NCBI GenBank assembly: GCA_019722365.1
Contig: JADFUC010001326.1
Coordinates: 248,001-312,000 of the forward strand
Source of the DNA: Lithospermum erythrorhizon
Taxonomy: Eukaryota > Streptophyta > Magnoliopsida > Boraginales > Boraginaceae
Direction of reading: 5' to 3'
DNA: 64,000 nucleotides
The notes under the pieces were generated by a model. It made no database searches. It was not told the origin of the DNA and saw nothing but the letters and a program-made list of their open reading frames with translations. Shown here one piece after another: positions 1-11,800 of the stretch. A program made the position numbers and the translations under genes. Within the stretch, counting starts at the first letter, position 1. Each line of letters starts with the position of its first letter.

Positions 1-700
1 AACACGAATTATTAATTCTAAAGACCATATCCCTAATTGGGACCGCCAAAAATATTATTATTTTAGATAGTTTAGTAAATAATCTAGTTTTTAAAAAAAG
101 GAAGAAAAAAAATATTATCTGGTAGCTTTATTAAATAATCGAAGATAATTTATCGAAGCCTACAATAGTTGATAATTACAAAAAAAGGAAAAAAATTGAA
201 AAAGGAAACGAAAAAACACGAATATTAATTTAGCACCCTATCCCCTAGAGTCCTGACCACTAAAAATATTATCTGTAGCTTTTATCAAATACTCGAGCTA
301 AATTTATCGAAGTTTCTGTAGTAGCTGATAATTACAAAAAAAAAAAAAAATTGAAAAAGGAAACTAAAAAACACCTAATTATTAATTTAAGACTCTATCT
401 CCAAGTTTGATCGACTAAAAAATATTATCTTAGAGAGTTTATAAAATTATCGAGTGTTAATTTATCGAGTTTAAAAAAAAAACAAAAAAAAAATCGGAAA
501 AAGATACCCACACGTGTTTCTAAGCGTATGACCGATAATTACAAAAAATAAAAAATAAAAAGGAATGAAAACAAACACTAATTATTAATCAACACCCTAT
601 CAACGGTAGCCTTATGCCTCCAAAATATTATCTTAAAAGCACTTATTAAATAATCAATTTAAAAAAAAAAATTTAGCCACACTCGTTTGTAGGCGTATGA
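1..700. repeat. AT-rich degenerate tandem repeat, cut by the window start
   Basis: About four diverged copies of a block can be aligned. Each begins with an 'acac(g/c)aattattaat' type motif near 1, 217, 370 and 575, followed by a 'ccctat' segment and then 'aaaatattatct'. Spacing between copies varies from about 150 to 215 bp, mainly because the poly-A tracts differ in length. There is no coding potential. The array probably continues beyond the left edge. It lies downstream of the 3' end of the minus-strand kinase gene. It could be a small satellite or a degraded tandem array inside a transposon; I cannot tell which. Confidence 0.6.
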
Positions 701-1455
701 CTACACGTGGTGCACATCACAAGACTCTTTATAATATACTAAGATAAGATTCTTCTGATTGGGTCGACTAATGAACTTTGAGAAAGTAAATTGAGATTGA
801 GGTGAAACTATATTCGTCGTAGGCGCTATTGTACAATCCTTTGTCACCATAAATTTATACAAAACTTCTATTATCATCCTTGTGAGTCTTGAATGTGCGT
901 TTATTGGGGAAAATTGATATACTTCTAATATCGAATCAGGCTCCACTAGGACATAAATAAAATCATGTCAAACAAGCTTACACCAATAAATTAAGCAAAC
1001 TAGCCAAGCCAAACAATGTCAAGCGATGAAACTAAACAACCACGTGCAAAGCACGTCCCTTGTTACTAGTTAAATCAAAATAACGACTCAAGCTCGTCTC
1101 CTGTCTGATAAGGTTTTCGATTTTTTCTTTTCAACCCAATCTTGCATGCTACTATGAAAGGTCACAGGTTCATTCTCCATAAATAATACTGGAGTTGCAA
1201 GATTATATTGAAAAAACAATCTGGGAAACAAGTTCATCTTCATTAAATTAGTAATACAGAGTATTACATAATGAAGTGAATTCATAAAACTTCTCAGATT
1301 TCCAACATTACTATACATAGAGATCTAGTGCAGTTGACAGTGAATAACATAATTAGGATTCAGATCTCCTAAATTATTCACATACACTGTTGCTTGAGGT
1401 TAAATAATATTTTTGGAAATGTTTGAAACCTGGTAGACCTGCTAAGCCTAAGTAA
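701..1455. other. Spacer including the probable 3' UTR of the pyruvate dehydrogenase kinase gene
   Basis: No supported coding region. The part next to 1456 should hold the 3' UTR of the minus-strand kinase gene. I see no clear transposon ends or RNA genes here. Confidence 0.4.
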
Positions 1456-4400
1456 TCAAGGTAATGGCTCTTGCGAATCCCCCAATCGAGACAAGTGAAG
1501 GTAAGCATCTGTTCCTGCATAGCAAATTGAAAAAATCATTAATAGAAAGAAGTTATCCATGTGAAAATTTGATCCTATTAATATTACATACCATATCCTT
1601 CCATGGAAATGATTTGCAGATCGCCACCAAAGTAACGAGCATACAAGCGACTTATAGGAAGCCCATATCCATAGCCAGCCATGGTTGCCATATTGGCTGT
1701 TTCAATATCTGACTGTGCATCTGACTGTGCATCAAGGGGATTTTTTGCAGTAGTGTAAAGATAAGTGAAAATCTTCGGCAGGCCACTTCTTGGAATACCG
1801 CCCCCTTCATCAGAGACCTGTAATGAAGGATGGAGAAGAAAACTTCAACATCATAAGTCTACTTAAGTCTACTTCACATTCATAAGTCTACTTCACTTTC
1901 AGTTTTAAGAGAACAATGAAAGAACTAATACTGCACAACATGCCTTAATAGTGACGTCCTCTAAACCATCAGCAACTATAATCCGAATAGGAGGTGCTAT
2001 CTTGTCCGAGTCCATGAAACGTTCTTGTACAGCACGTAAGGAGTTCTTCACCAATTCAAAAACCATCAAATGCAGATGTGGCGGTACATACCTGTGGGCC
2101 ACATGATAAACCAAGTAAATATGTGAAGGAAATTAGATAACAGTACGGGACTTGATTTAGGCGTAGCAACTGGCACTGTAAATATCAAGATCCTCTGAAG
2201 CGAATCCTTCCATCTGTAGAACACTAGAATGTTGAGACAATGTGAGTCCAAAAAGACTAGGAGAGTTACATTGAACTTCCATTTCAGGTGGGGCTTTAGA
2301 TAAGACAAGATTCTCCAGTTTATAGCGCCTTTAGACGAAACAAGCATAGACACTGAGAATGGATGAGGGAAAGACACAAGTATAATTAGATGGCACGAAT
2401 TATGCTTTCAATTTGGTCATGGAGCTTCACTAGAATAACAATACATGCAAAATTCATTATGAAGATGAAAAACAAATGTCTAATCAATATTATTATCTAA
2501 ACCAATATAAATACTCATTATATAAATGTATTTTCCTAGAGCACACAGTGAGGTGTTCCATTTAAGGTGCCTCCCGGACATGAAACCGGATTAGTTCATT
2601 GTCTCATTGAGACTTAAACGATTACAAGCTCAAATGGATCAATTAATGTCATGTTTCCTCTTTTAATCCTTTTCTCTTTTTTTGTTTTACTTTCTTTTTT
2701 GGATCAGAGTTTTATTTAGATCTCATTTAAGGGGAAACTGTGGCCGAATCAAACATAAGACACTCTGAACGAGGAAGCAAGCATTTCAACTTACGGAAAT
2801 GTAAAATTAGGATCTCCATAAATGCTAACTTCTGGCGCACTGCCATATTCACGCATACAAATGCAACGTGCATCTTCACTCGCATTTCTTGCTACCTCGA
2901 CAGGAGACATTTTGGTATGTATGTAGCCTACTACATCAGGTGGGGGATTTGGATTGTGCAATTCTACATGCTGCCCTGATATTTTCATCGATTACATGAA
3001 AAGGAAGGTTATTCTGTAATCACTTCAGCTAACAAAAACTGAGAATGGAGGAGCAGGTCGAAACAAAGCAGTACAGGGGTAGAATAGAATAAGAGGGCTA
3101 ACCAATGAGCATTCTGATGCCAATTCTTGACATATAAAAGCGATCAAGGAACTGGTGGATTTCCTCAAGATTCATGTAATCAACCTTGCGACTGAGATCT
3201 TTTTTCAACTGTTGAACTCCCAAAGCCATAGTAGGAACGACATTGTTGTGTCTCACCTTGATCATTTTAATCATCTTAGTGAATTCTAATTCATCATTCT
3301 TATCTTTTATCTCTGGGAAGTTTCTAAGGTCACGAAAAGAATCCAAATACCAATCTCGGACCTATAAAATGCAAATAAATAAGTACAAACTTGAAAAAAT
3401 ATACTTCATTCAAAATACTCCTATTTAGCATCCAAACAATACAACATATGCATGACAGATATACTTCCTTAATCCTTAAATGTCTACAGGTCACCACATA
3501 AGATTACATACAATCATCCACAGTAACCACTCTCTAGCTTTGTGCACTTTCAAGAACAAAAAATGTAAACTAAAAGAGGAGAAGGAAAAGCACAGCTTAG
3601 CAATTTCAGCAACAAGCCTACAAACAATGTCAGTGAAGAACTAATGCAGTCATTTAGACATGCAGATTCCTCTTCTCTCATACTCAAAAGTATGCATATA
3701 AGTCAAAATAACAATCTACAACTACTATAAATTTCACTTGAATAAACAAAACAATAAGTTACGGAACATGCACAGCTTTCTATGTATAGACCTCTTTATT
3801 TCTGCCTTGTTAAAGTCAAGATCTGCACACTATTGAGTAGTTATCTTCACTGAATAAAACTGCAGTTCTTTCAAAAAGAGCAGACAACACAATAGAAAAT
3901 AAAGATACTGTACCATTTTGGCAACTATTTTCCTACACTCTACACTGTACATCCCAAAAAGATTGTCCAATTTATATCGAAAATCAAACTAACAATCATT
4001 TAGAGGTGGGGGGTAACACTCAAAAGTATTGTACCAAGTAATACATTACACTATACTCTTTTTTTTGTTATCATTTAGCAATTACAGACATTAAGAAAAG
4101 AGATTAAGAGAAAAAATCAAAAAAGACATCAAAATATAAAATAACAATCATTTAAAACTATATTCTGCTAATTTTACGGTAAAAATAAATAAAAAGATAT
4201 CAGAATATATATCTGACAAGATGCGCCTCGAACGGTATGGGAGAGCCCGATTCAACACTAAACAATATTTACTACTCCGTACTTAGCAACTACCAAAATC
4301 AACAATTACCCAAAAATAACCACACAATTACCGTCAAAACAGCAGGCTTATGAGACAACCCAAAAGGAAGAGACTGAAGCTCAATTGCTCTTCTTGCAAT

Positions 4401-4592
4401 CCTAATTGGCAACTCCTTATGAAGAAACTGAGCAGAAATCATCAAATTTTTATCACTAGGATTTGAACCAAACTCCATCATGTAACGAAGACTAACACCT
4501 GTTTGTTTCTTTGAAACACCCCATTTTTGCACCTCCTCTAACAACCCCCCACCCCCCTTTACCACCCTCTCAAATACCATCTTTGCAGCCAT
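1456..4592 (-). CDS. PDK: Pyruvate dehydrogenase (acetyl-transferring) kinase, mitochondrial
   Basis: This kinase phosphorylates and inactivates the E1-alpha subunit of the mitochondrial pyruvate dehydrogenase complex. Six exons join in frame (minus strand): 4332-4592, 3103-3361, 2795-2975, 1944-2091, 1592-1817 and 1456-1514. They give 377 aa, close to the usual plant length of about 366. Visible landmarks are the plant N-terminus with 'SLRYMMEFG', the conserved 'RHNNVVPTMA' (His about 125), the N-box 'ELVKNSLRAV' (about 246-255), the G1 box 'DEGGGIP' (286-292), the G2 box 'GYGYGLPISRLYA' (331-343) and the family C-terminus 'GDSQEPLP'. The start is the first Met of the conserved N-terminus. 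Four introns are GT-AG. The intron after 'EDVTIK' has a GC donor (1943-1942). A 12-bp tandem duplication (1709-1732) gives 'DAQSDAQSD' in the variable loop before the G2 box. The identification is very secure. Confidence 0.96.
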
Positions 4593-4880
4593 TTTTTATG
4601 GTTTTTTCACTTTCAAGAATTTATCAAAAACATTTTTTGAGGAATACCCAAATTAAAGGTGGTGATTTTGAGGAGAATTTCAGTAAAAAGATTGTAGCTT
4701 GTAGGATTGATTTCTTCACATGATGAAATTCATTACCATAAACGACAAAGAAGAGACGTGGATTGTTATTACATTGAGATTAAACAAGTGGCTGTCACCA
4801 GACAAGGGATAAGTGGACAATGTTTTGGGACATACATCTTAATCCTAGCATATTGTAGCCTTGTAGGTACCACATCTCCA

Positions 4881-5003
4881 TCGTCCGAGCTATACCGAGC
4901 GACTCGTCTAATATCATCCGAGCTAAAACGAATGACTCGGTTAATATCATCCGGATTAGAACGAACGACTCATTTAATATCATCCGAGTTAGAACGACTA
5001 GTT
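4881..5003. repeat. 33-bp minisatellite, about 3.7 copies
   Basis: The motif 'tccg(a/g)' recurs at 4884, 4917, 4950 and 4983, exactly 33 bp apart, inside units that read roughly 'atcatccgagctaaaacgaa' plus 13 more bases. Because 33 is divisible by three, the surrounding open frame carries an 11-residue repeat of the form R-L-I-S-S-E-L. This probably follows from the period and is not evidence of a gene. It lies about 290 bp upstream of the kinase start codon, on the promoter side. Confidence 0.75.
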
Positions 5004-5504
5004 TAACTTGGTTCAAATGAGAGTTCGATTTAATTGTAATCGCTCGGTGTTGAAGTACACTTCTCATATTGAATATGCCTCACAAAACATACGGTGCCGT
5101 TTATACGACATGGTACTTTATCCATCTACGATCAACGGACATTTTCGTTATTCCATCTATTTTGTCCACGTAATCACATAAAAAATCGACCATTACGTAT
5201 ATATCGGGGCGATTTATTCGCGGCACATTGAATATATATCAACAATACAATATGGTTTTATAAGATCCTGATTTGTATCGAGATTAAATCTAGTGAGAAG
5301 TTTGTCTAGATAATACTTCTACTTTCAGATGGGCAAGCATGATCACCACGTGCCCAAACATCAAGTCATCAACGAATGTTGTCACATATTGTTGTGTCGT
5401 ATTAGTTTAATCTTAATCGACTTAACACTTTGTCTAATTCGTAATTAACCAGCTTACAAACTTATCAAACATGCTTGATTAATAAACATTATTATAAAAT
5501 AATA
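5004..5504. other. Spacer without recognised features
   Basis: No supported coding region, RNA gene or repeat end was recognised here. Confidence 0.4.
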
Positions 5505-7134
5505 CTGGACGTCACTTACTTAAACGCCTATACGTTAACAAACGACGCCCCGTTAATCTTAGACACCTGGCTAAAAGCGCCTGTTAATATCTTAGACGGC
5601 GCTAAATGAAACAATTTAATATCTCAGCACTCGAACCTCTGTATCGCGATAGCCTAATCTTAATTTTGAAGAAATGACGCTCATTATAAATCGTCTGCTA
5701 ATTCAGCATAATTTATAATATCTACCAAGAAATGGAAGGATGATTAATGGAGGATCAAGCTGTTACAACAATTTGTTAAAGTATTAGAGATTACATAAGT
5801 ACGAAGCTCCTCATTTAAGTTGTAATTCAATGAGTTAAGTGACGATTATTTGTTCATCCAGACTCGCTTAGGTCGTTGTGACAGCTTTTCCTTACATTCT
5901 TATAATGGATTAAACTTATAATACAAATCGGTATAAGGTCTGCTTATTTGAAATTGTTGGTATTACATCTACCGGGAATAGTTTTGTCATGCTTATGCTT
6001 TCTTAAGCTCGCAGTGTGAGGAAATTTATTACACAAGGCAATATATATGCTGGTAAAGCATATGATAAAACAACTACCTACTATTATTCTCATATCGGCA
6101 GATGGCCTTCGATTAATGAAGTCGATACAATATTTCCATCCACTTTTCATATGTCAGTGTATTTACATATGTAAAGATGTCGAGGCGATGGTTTTAAAAT
6201 AAACTCAAAATAAGGATTCACACATCCTTTAAATTTAGTTGAAAGCTGTTTTTTAAATTCTCAAAGTGCCACTGACTCATGAAGTCTTTGGGGTGAATTT
6301 CGTGGAGAAATATAAATTTTGCCTCAATTGTTGAAATATGTGGAGGATATATCGCTAACCCGCTACCACTGAAGATTGTTTCAAGATGACATACGATCAC
6401 TTACACTTCTAAATTACACAACGAATGTGCATACATGGATACAAAATTTCGCTTAGCATATATAAAGTATTACGAGGGATATAACAGAAGTAGATTTTAA
6501 GTGTATGTATAAGTCTTGTTTTTCATTTCGCTACATAGTATGTCAAGTGGGAAATAATGTATTAAATAATATCATTGATTCCGTCGAATGTAATGTTATT
6601 ATGATTCTACTACAAGAGATCCTTCATTACGGGAGACAGATAAAAAGTATCAAGAGACTCTGCTAGTTACCTACGATAATAAATTACAATATCATCTTTT
6701 GATAATTCTTCTTAAAACTCAATTTTTATTTTTTTTATTTTTATTTTGTGTGCAGGAATATGAAAAAATAAAATATCTCTAGAAGAACTCAATTTATCAT
6801 ATATCATGAATGAAGAATAATAACTATATGGATGTAAATGTAGATGTTATTTTTCTAGTAGTTTTATTTTATAGCATGATTTTTTAATGTAAAATTTAAT
6901 ATTTTTTTGTTATAAATTGTAATTGTAAAGAGATGAATATAATAATGAACATTTAAATTGGATATGAATTTTATTTTATATTATGTATAAATAAATAAAT
7001 AAATAAATATTTTTTTTCAATTTTTTTCACTTTGGACGGCGTTGTTTCACTTTTGACGCCAGCATTAAATTACTTGCATTTTTACGTGACGCCTAAATAT
7101 TTTTTCAAGTGACGTTCAGGTATTTTTGTAGTAG
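5505..7134. mobile_element. Putative non-autonomous DNA transposon with degenerate inverted ends
   Basis: The left end reads 'actggacgtcacttacttaa' followed by several GACGCC/GGCGCC-type motifs (5505-5600). The right end, read on the minus strand from 7134, is 'tactacaaaaatacctgaac' followed by 'gtcactt' and then GGCGTC motifs. The two ends share an inverted 'ctg(g/a)acgtcactt' core. Subterminal GACGCC/GGCGTC repeats near both ends and a terminal 'ctacaaaaa' tract resemble CACTA-like elements. No transposase frame was seen. The exact termini and target-site duplication were not resolved. Confidence 0.45.
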
Positions 7135-7988
7135 TAAAAATTATGTAAATATTCTTCATGAAATAGATTTATTTAAAAGGATTAATTTTTTAATGATACT
7201 AGAAGTTAACTAGACTTAAGATTATGAGTACAAAAGTTATTGTTATACACAAATTAAAAGGTATTGTATTTAAATGCTATTTACAAATTGTGTAAACTTT
7301 TGAACACTTAGTATTATTTGTTTTAAAATGACAATTTTGCCCTTAATTTAAACCGCCTAACTCAAAAATGTGGTATACAAATAGTCAGTTTCACACCCTA
7401 TACTTTAGTGTTGTGGATAAATAGTCATTTAACCGCGACTAAATGCGGTACTTTTAAGGGTAATATAGTCATTTCACTAATTTAAAATTAAAGCAGATTT
7501 TAGCTGCGCGCTGTGATGACACTCAAAAAGATGCGTCACGGGATAAGCTCAGGGCTGCGCTTCAGACACTAAAAATAAGATACACATGTATATTAAAACC
7601 ATAAGACAAAAAGTGCCGCCACAGTTCTATTATTTAAAACGAAGAGAATATTTATAGGTTCATTATGTCATCAATTCAACTCAGGGATTATTCTAATCTC
7701 TAAGTTCTGAATTGATCAAACAAAGTGTTGAAATATGATGAGATATTCTCTCTTGAGATCTTGGTGGACATGGACAACTACCTGACGTGTCAGCTATATA
7801 TTCATATTCTTGCATGTGTAATTCTTTTCTATATCCATATATTTCCATTTTATTCCTTCAACTACATTATTTACTTACAGTAATTTTGTTAGATTAGATA
7901 TCCAGAATATAATATGTGCCACCTTAAATGCCTAGCAAATATTGAACTAGTCCCTGAACCTTGAAAACTAACATTGTCCCCTAAGCGC
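7135..7988. other. Spacer between the DNA element and the Copia 5' LTR
   Basis: No coding region is supported. The sequence looks like degraded intergenic or transposon-derived DNA, and I assign no family. Confidence 0.35.
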
Positions 7989-8832
7989 TGACGCCATAGA
8001 CGGTTTGGACGTTTCTTCCGAAAATCGCTATTGCTATAACAGCTTGGCATGCTAGAACACGCTACCATTATTTATCTACTAACAAGTGTCAAACAAGAAG
8101 GGGCTTTGATGTCTCGCCAGATAACCGATTTGCAGACATGCATGTATAAGTTAATAGGTGATATACAAGATCTCGAAAAGATATTCCTCAAGACAAGCTT
8201 GCTTTTTTAACGCGCAGTCACAAGCTCATACAGACCAGATAACTATAAGGCAAGAATCTCAAATCAAAGATCTTACCATATCAGTTAATCGAAACCCCAA
8301 GACCTACACTATATAAAATGCTGCTGACAAGAATGCAAGACCACCGAAATAATTTTATTACAACAAAGATTCTTGCACATTAGAGACAAAGTTTTATTCA
8401 TATTTAAAGGGTCACTTTATGTTGTAAGGTTTCTAATCTTCTTAACTAACGTATCATATAACACCCATTGTAATAATCATCGGCAGTTTTTATTTTAATT
8501 ATTATAAGTCAAACACCCAAGAAATTGGCTGACCAGTTTTATGTCGAAGCAGCGATCCTGGGCCTAAACTGTATCGGGGCCGTTGGCTAGAGTCATGTAA
8601 CGCTAAACATTTACGTAGTTAATCTCACTTCAGAATTACTTCCATATTATAAATGAAGTTCTCCCAAAGTGTTCGCCTGCATTTAAGTAACTCTAGCACC
8701 GAACTGCTACCACACCCGGAGTTATTTTACTTAGCCGTTTATTTATTTATTGTATTTTGCTTAACTACGAGATCAAATGTCGCCGATTGGTTGTCAACAC
8801 TCAATCAAGCATTGCGCAGCTTCACTTTTTCA
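7989..8832 (+). repeat. 5' LTR of the outer Copia element
   Basis: It aligns along its length with 27588-28415. Shared anchors include 'tgacgcca', 'caagtgtcaaac', 'gatctcgaaaagatattcct', 'aataattttattacaacaaa', 'gtaataatcatcggcag' and 'ttatttattgtatttt'. It begins with TG, and both copies diverge after 'ctttttca'. Many indels separate the copies, so the insertion looks old. Confidence 0.75.
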
Positions 8833-8862
8833 ATTTGTGACGTAGCTCCACTCTGACAGAGC

Positions 8863-8874
8863 TTTGCATCAGAG
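8863..8874 (+). other. Degenerate primer-binding site of the outer Copia element
   Basis: The 'ttgcatcagagc' sequence keeps the ATCAGAGC core of the initiator-tRNA-Met site TGGTATCAGAGC used by most plant LTR elements. It lies about 30 bp inside the inferred LTR end, further than usual. Either the LTR end or the spacer has therefore been altered. Confidence 0.55.
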
Positions 8875-11800
8875 CGAACTCATAAATACATAAAAAACGG
8901 AAGCTATTAAGCAAAAGTAGGATCGATCAAAAGACCCCACACCGACGGAAAGAATTATCCATACCGAAGGCCAATGATCGCTTTTTAAAATCATGATTCC
9001 AAGACACGAAAGTCTGTAATTTCGATAGGCACCTCCCACAAAGTGTCAATGTAAGCAGGAGGATTCAAGAGTTTTGAAAGACTAAGCAGAAGGACAATCG
9101 TAGGATTAAAGCAACTCTCGAAATGACAAGGCTCTAATGTCATTTTCACCGTGTCAATTCTAACGTGTTCAAGATAATTAGTAAATCGCATCAAGCAGCA
9201 TGAAGCATGGAAAATATCATAAACAAATTATGAAGAACCTACAAGTGTCAGATGTCAAGTTTCAACAACTAAGAACTAGGATGAGAAACCGCTTAGGACG
9301 GGAAGAGATTTAAACTACACGCCTATAGCACTGGGGATTAATGACAATGGAAAATGAGGCTTTTTCACGTGGAGAACCCATATCAAATGGTAAGGGCACG
9401 AAAGTTTCTAAGGACCATTCCACCACTAAGCCAGAGCAAAGTTAATATATCGAAGAAAATAACATCTTGAAGAATACGAGGCTTCGATGATCTCATCGGA
9501 ATCTCACAACTTATGAAATGAAGATTGACGACCGGTACCAAGAAAAGGAATTGCCCTCAATGTTAGCTGCAAGGAGGGAGATGAGGAAGATCTTAAGGAA
9601 ATCATGAGTCTGCTGCCAAAACTTCAACAAAACTATGAAAAAGATTCAATAAGAAATCATATACATCGTGAGAGAATTCATGAAACGACAAAGTGGCTCG
9701 ACAACTAGAAAAAGAATAACAAATCTATGTATGAGGCAAACGTGAATGGCCCACAACAAAGAACACTATCGCTAATCAAAGAAAGGGATACAGCCAGTAG
9801 GTAATGCTTTTATGATTTTGGACATATTCAAGTTCAATGTCCATATTATATCAAGAACAAAATTGTTATTATTACACCACTCATTCGATGAAGACCGCGG
9901 ACATTTAGGAAGAAGAATGGACAAAACACATTTGTTGCTCTTATCGCACAAATTCATAATAAAGAAAGTGTAACCACCAACGAGTCACATTCAAAGCCGA
10001 AAACATCAAATGATGACGGGCGGATCCGACCAGGAAATAATTGATAGCCAATTAAAAAATACTTTTCTCAAAAGTGGATTAAGTTCTACTCAAATGTATT
10101 TTTGTGGAAAGTGAAAAGAAACAATGGATCATGATAAATACGACTTACTAAGACGACAACATCAAAAGATCGAGATTGAATTTTAGAGGGAAAAATTCAA
10201 ACTATGACAAAGAGTATCAAGACGATGAATTCCCAAGACCGAAATTCGACGAAATTCTCAAGAAAGTGGAAAAGGAATGTCCAACTCCTGAATCGATGTA
10301 ATCGAAGAGAGGCCGCATTTAAAGGATCCAGCTACTACAACTGGGTTGTCTCAAGTCATCAATGCACGCGCACTCCTAATTTTGAAAAGAGAACTATAAT
10401 CACTACCGCCGTGAGAAAAGTGGAAGCAAGTGAAATAATATGACCGAGGCAAGTATCATTGTAGGAAAAAAGGCCATATACCATATCACAAAATATACGT
10501 AGAGGTCAAGCAAGTATTACTTATCCAAGATGCAAGGGGTTATTAACCAAGATCGAAAGCAACGTAGTAGTATTTATCGAAAGCAACTACTGAAGTTGAC
10601 GGTGTTTCGATAGCTGACGCTCCAGACATACGGTATAAACAATCTACTTAAATAGAGTAGAAAACTACAAGGAGACCGTGGTCACTTTTGGAGGGGGGAG
10701 TTAAAAGGAAAATCACAAGAACGATTATCTTAGTACGGATGGATTGCCAAAATCAAGAACGTGTTATTAGTCGCATTTGCCTGACAATCAATCTCATCAA
10801 AGCATCACCAACCGCGCGACTTAAGGAACGGAGGTTGTCTTTACTAAGTGACGCCGCATGGTTAGCAACAATCGGGACGGGCAATAATGAAAGGTACTAG
10901 TTCTTGGATGTTGTTACCTTTGAAACCACATAAAAATATGTCATGCAAAAATGTATTTAAGACGATCTCTAAAGACGTAAATTTAGTGGCACAATTAACT
11001 ACCGAAATATTCAACAATTCATCTCTAAAGAAGCCGCACAGTCTCTATAACCGAATACAAGGAAAAGACTTCAGTGGGCGAATGTCAAATTGGAGCAGAT
11101 TGTGTCCCACCAAATTGTTACAACAAAGCGGTCACAAACTGTATCGAACTATCGCATATGGATTTCATGTAAGCCAATGCAAAGGAGAGAAAGATGTAGT
11201 GAAAGTTAAGATATCTATGTTCAGATGATGATTTCTCCATACACACGGTTGAATTCCCTTTAGAGAAAAATCGATGTCTTTGAAGTGTTTCAACAACTCG
11301 CCACACAATTGGCAGGGAAAATGATCACCATCATCGAATTAGGAATGACATGGAAAGTTAATTTGAAAATTTAGGTTCATTGACTTTCGCAACTCGTATG
11401 AATCAAACATGAGTTTCAGCCTCCCATCACTCCCTCAAAGAAATCGCATCGTTGAAAGGAAGTTAATAGACTATACAAGAAATGGCCGAGTTACGCCTAC
11501 GCAAGTTAAGCTTCCTCAGAAGATTTGACACCGCATGCCATATTCACAATCAAATTACTTCGTCTCTAGAATAAACAATAAACATATGAAATAATGGTGG
11601 GGAGGAAACCTAATATTCAATATTTTCATATCTTTGGTAGTGTTTGTTATATTCTTGTTGACAGGAACAACGACAAAAATTTGATGTTAAAGGAGCATGG
11701 CGGATATTTATTGGATATTCCGTAAACAACACGGCCTCAGAGTGTGTATAACAAACGCACACAATTTATCATGTAATCCATAATGTCAAAATGTCGAATC

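Noticed and set aside
5944..6400. Minus-strand open frames of 60-68 codons
   Set aside because: No recognisable domain, inside the putative DNA element, and AT-rich; chance frames.
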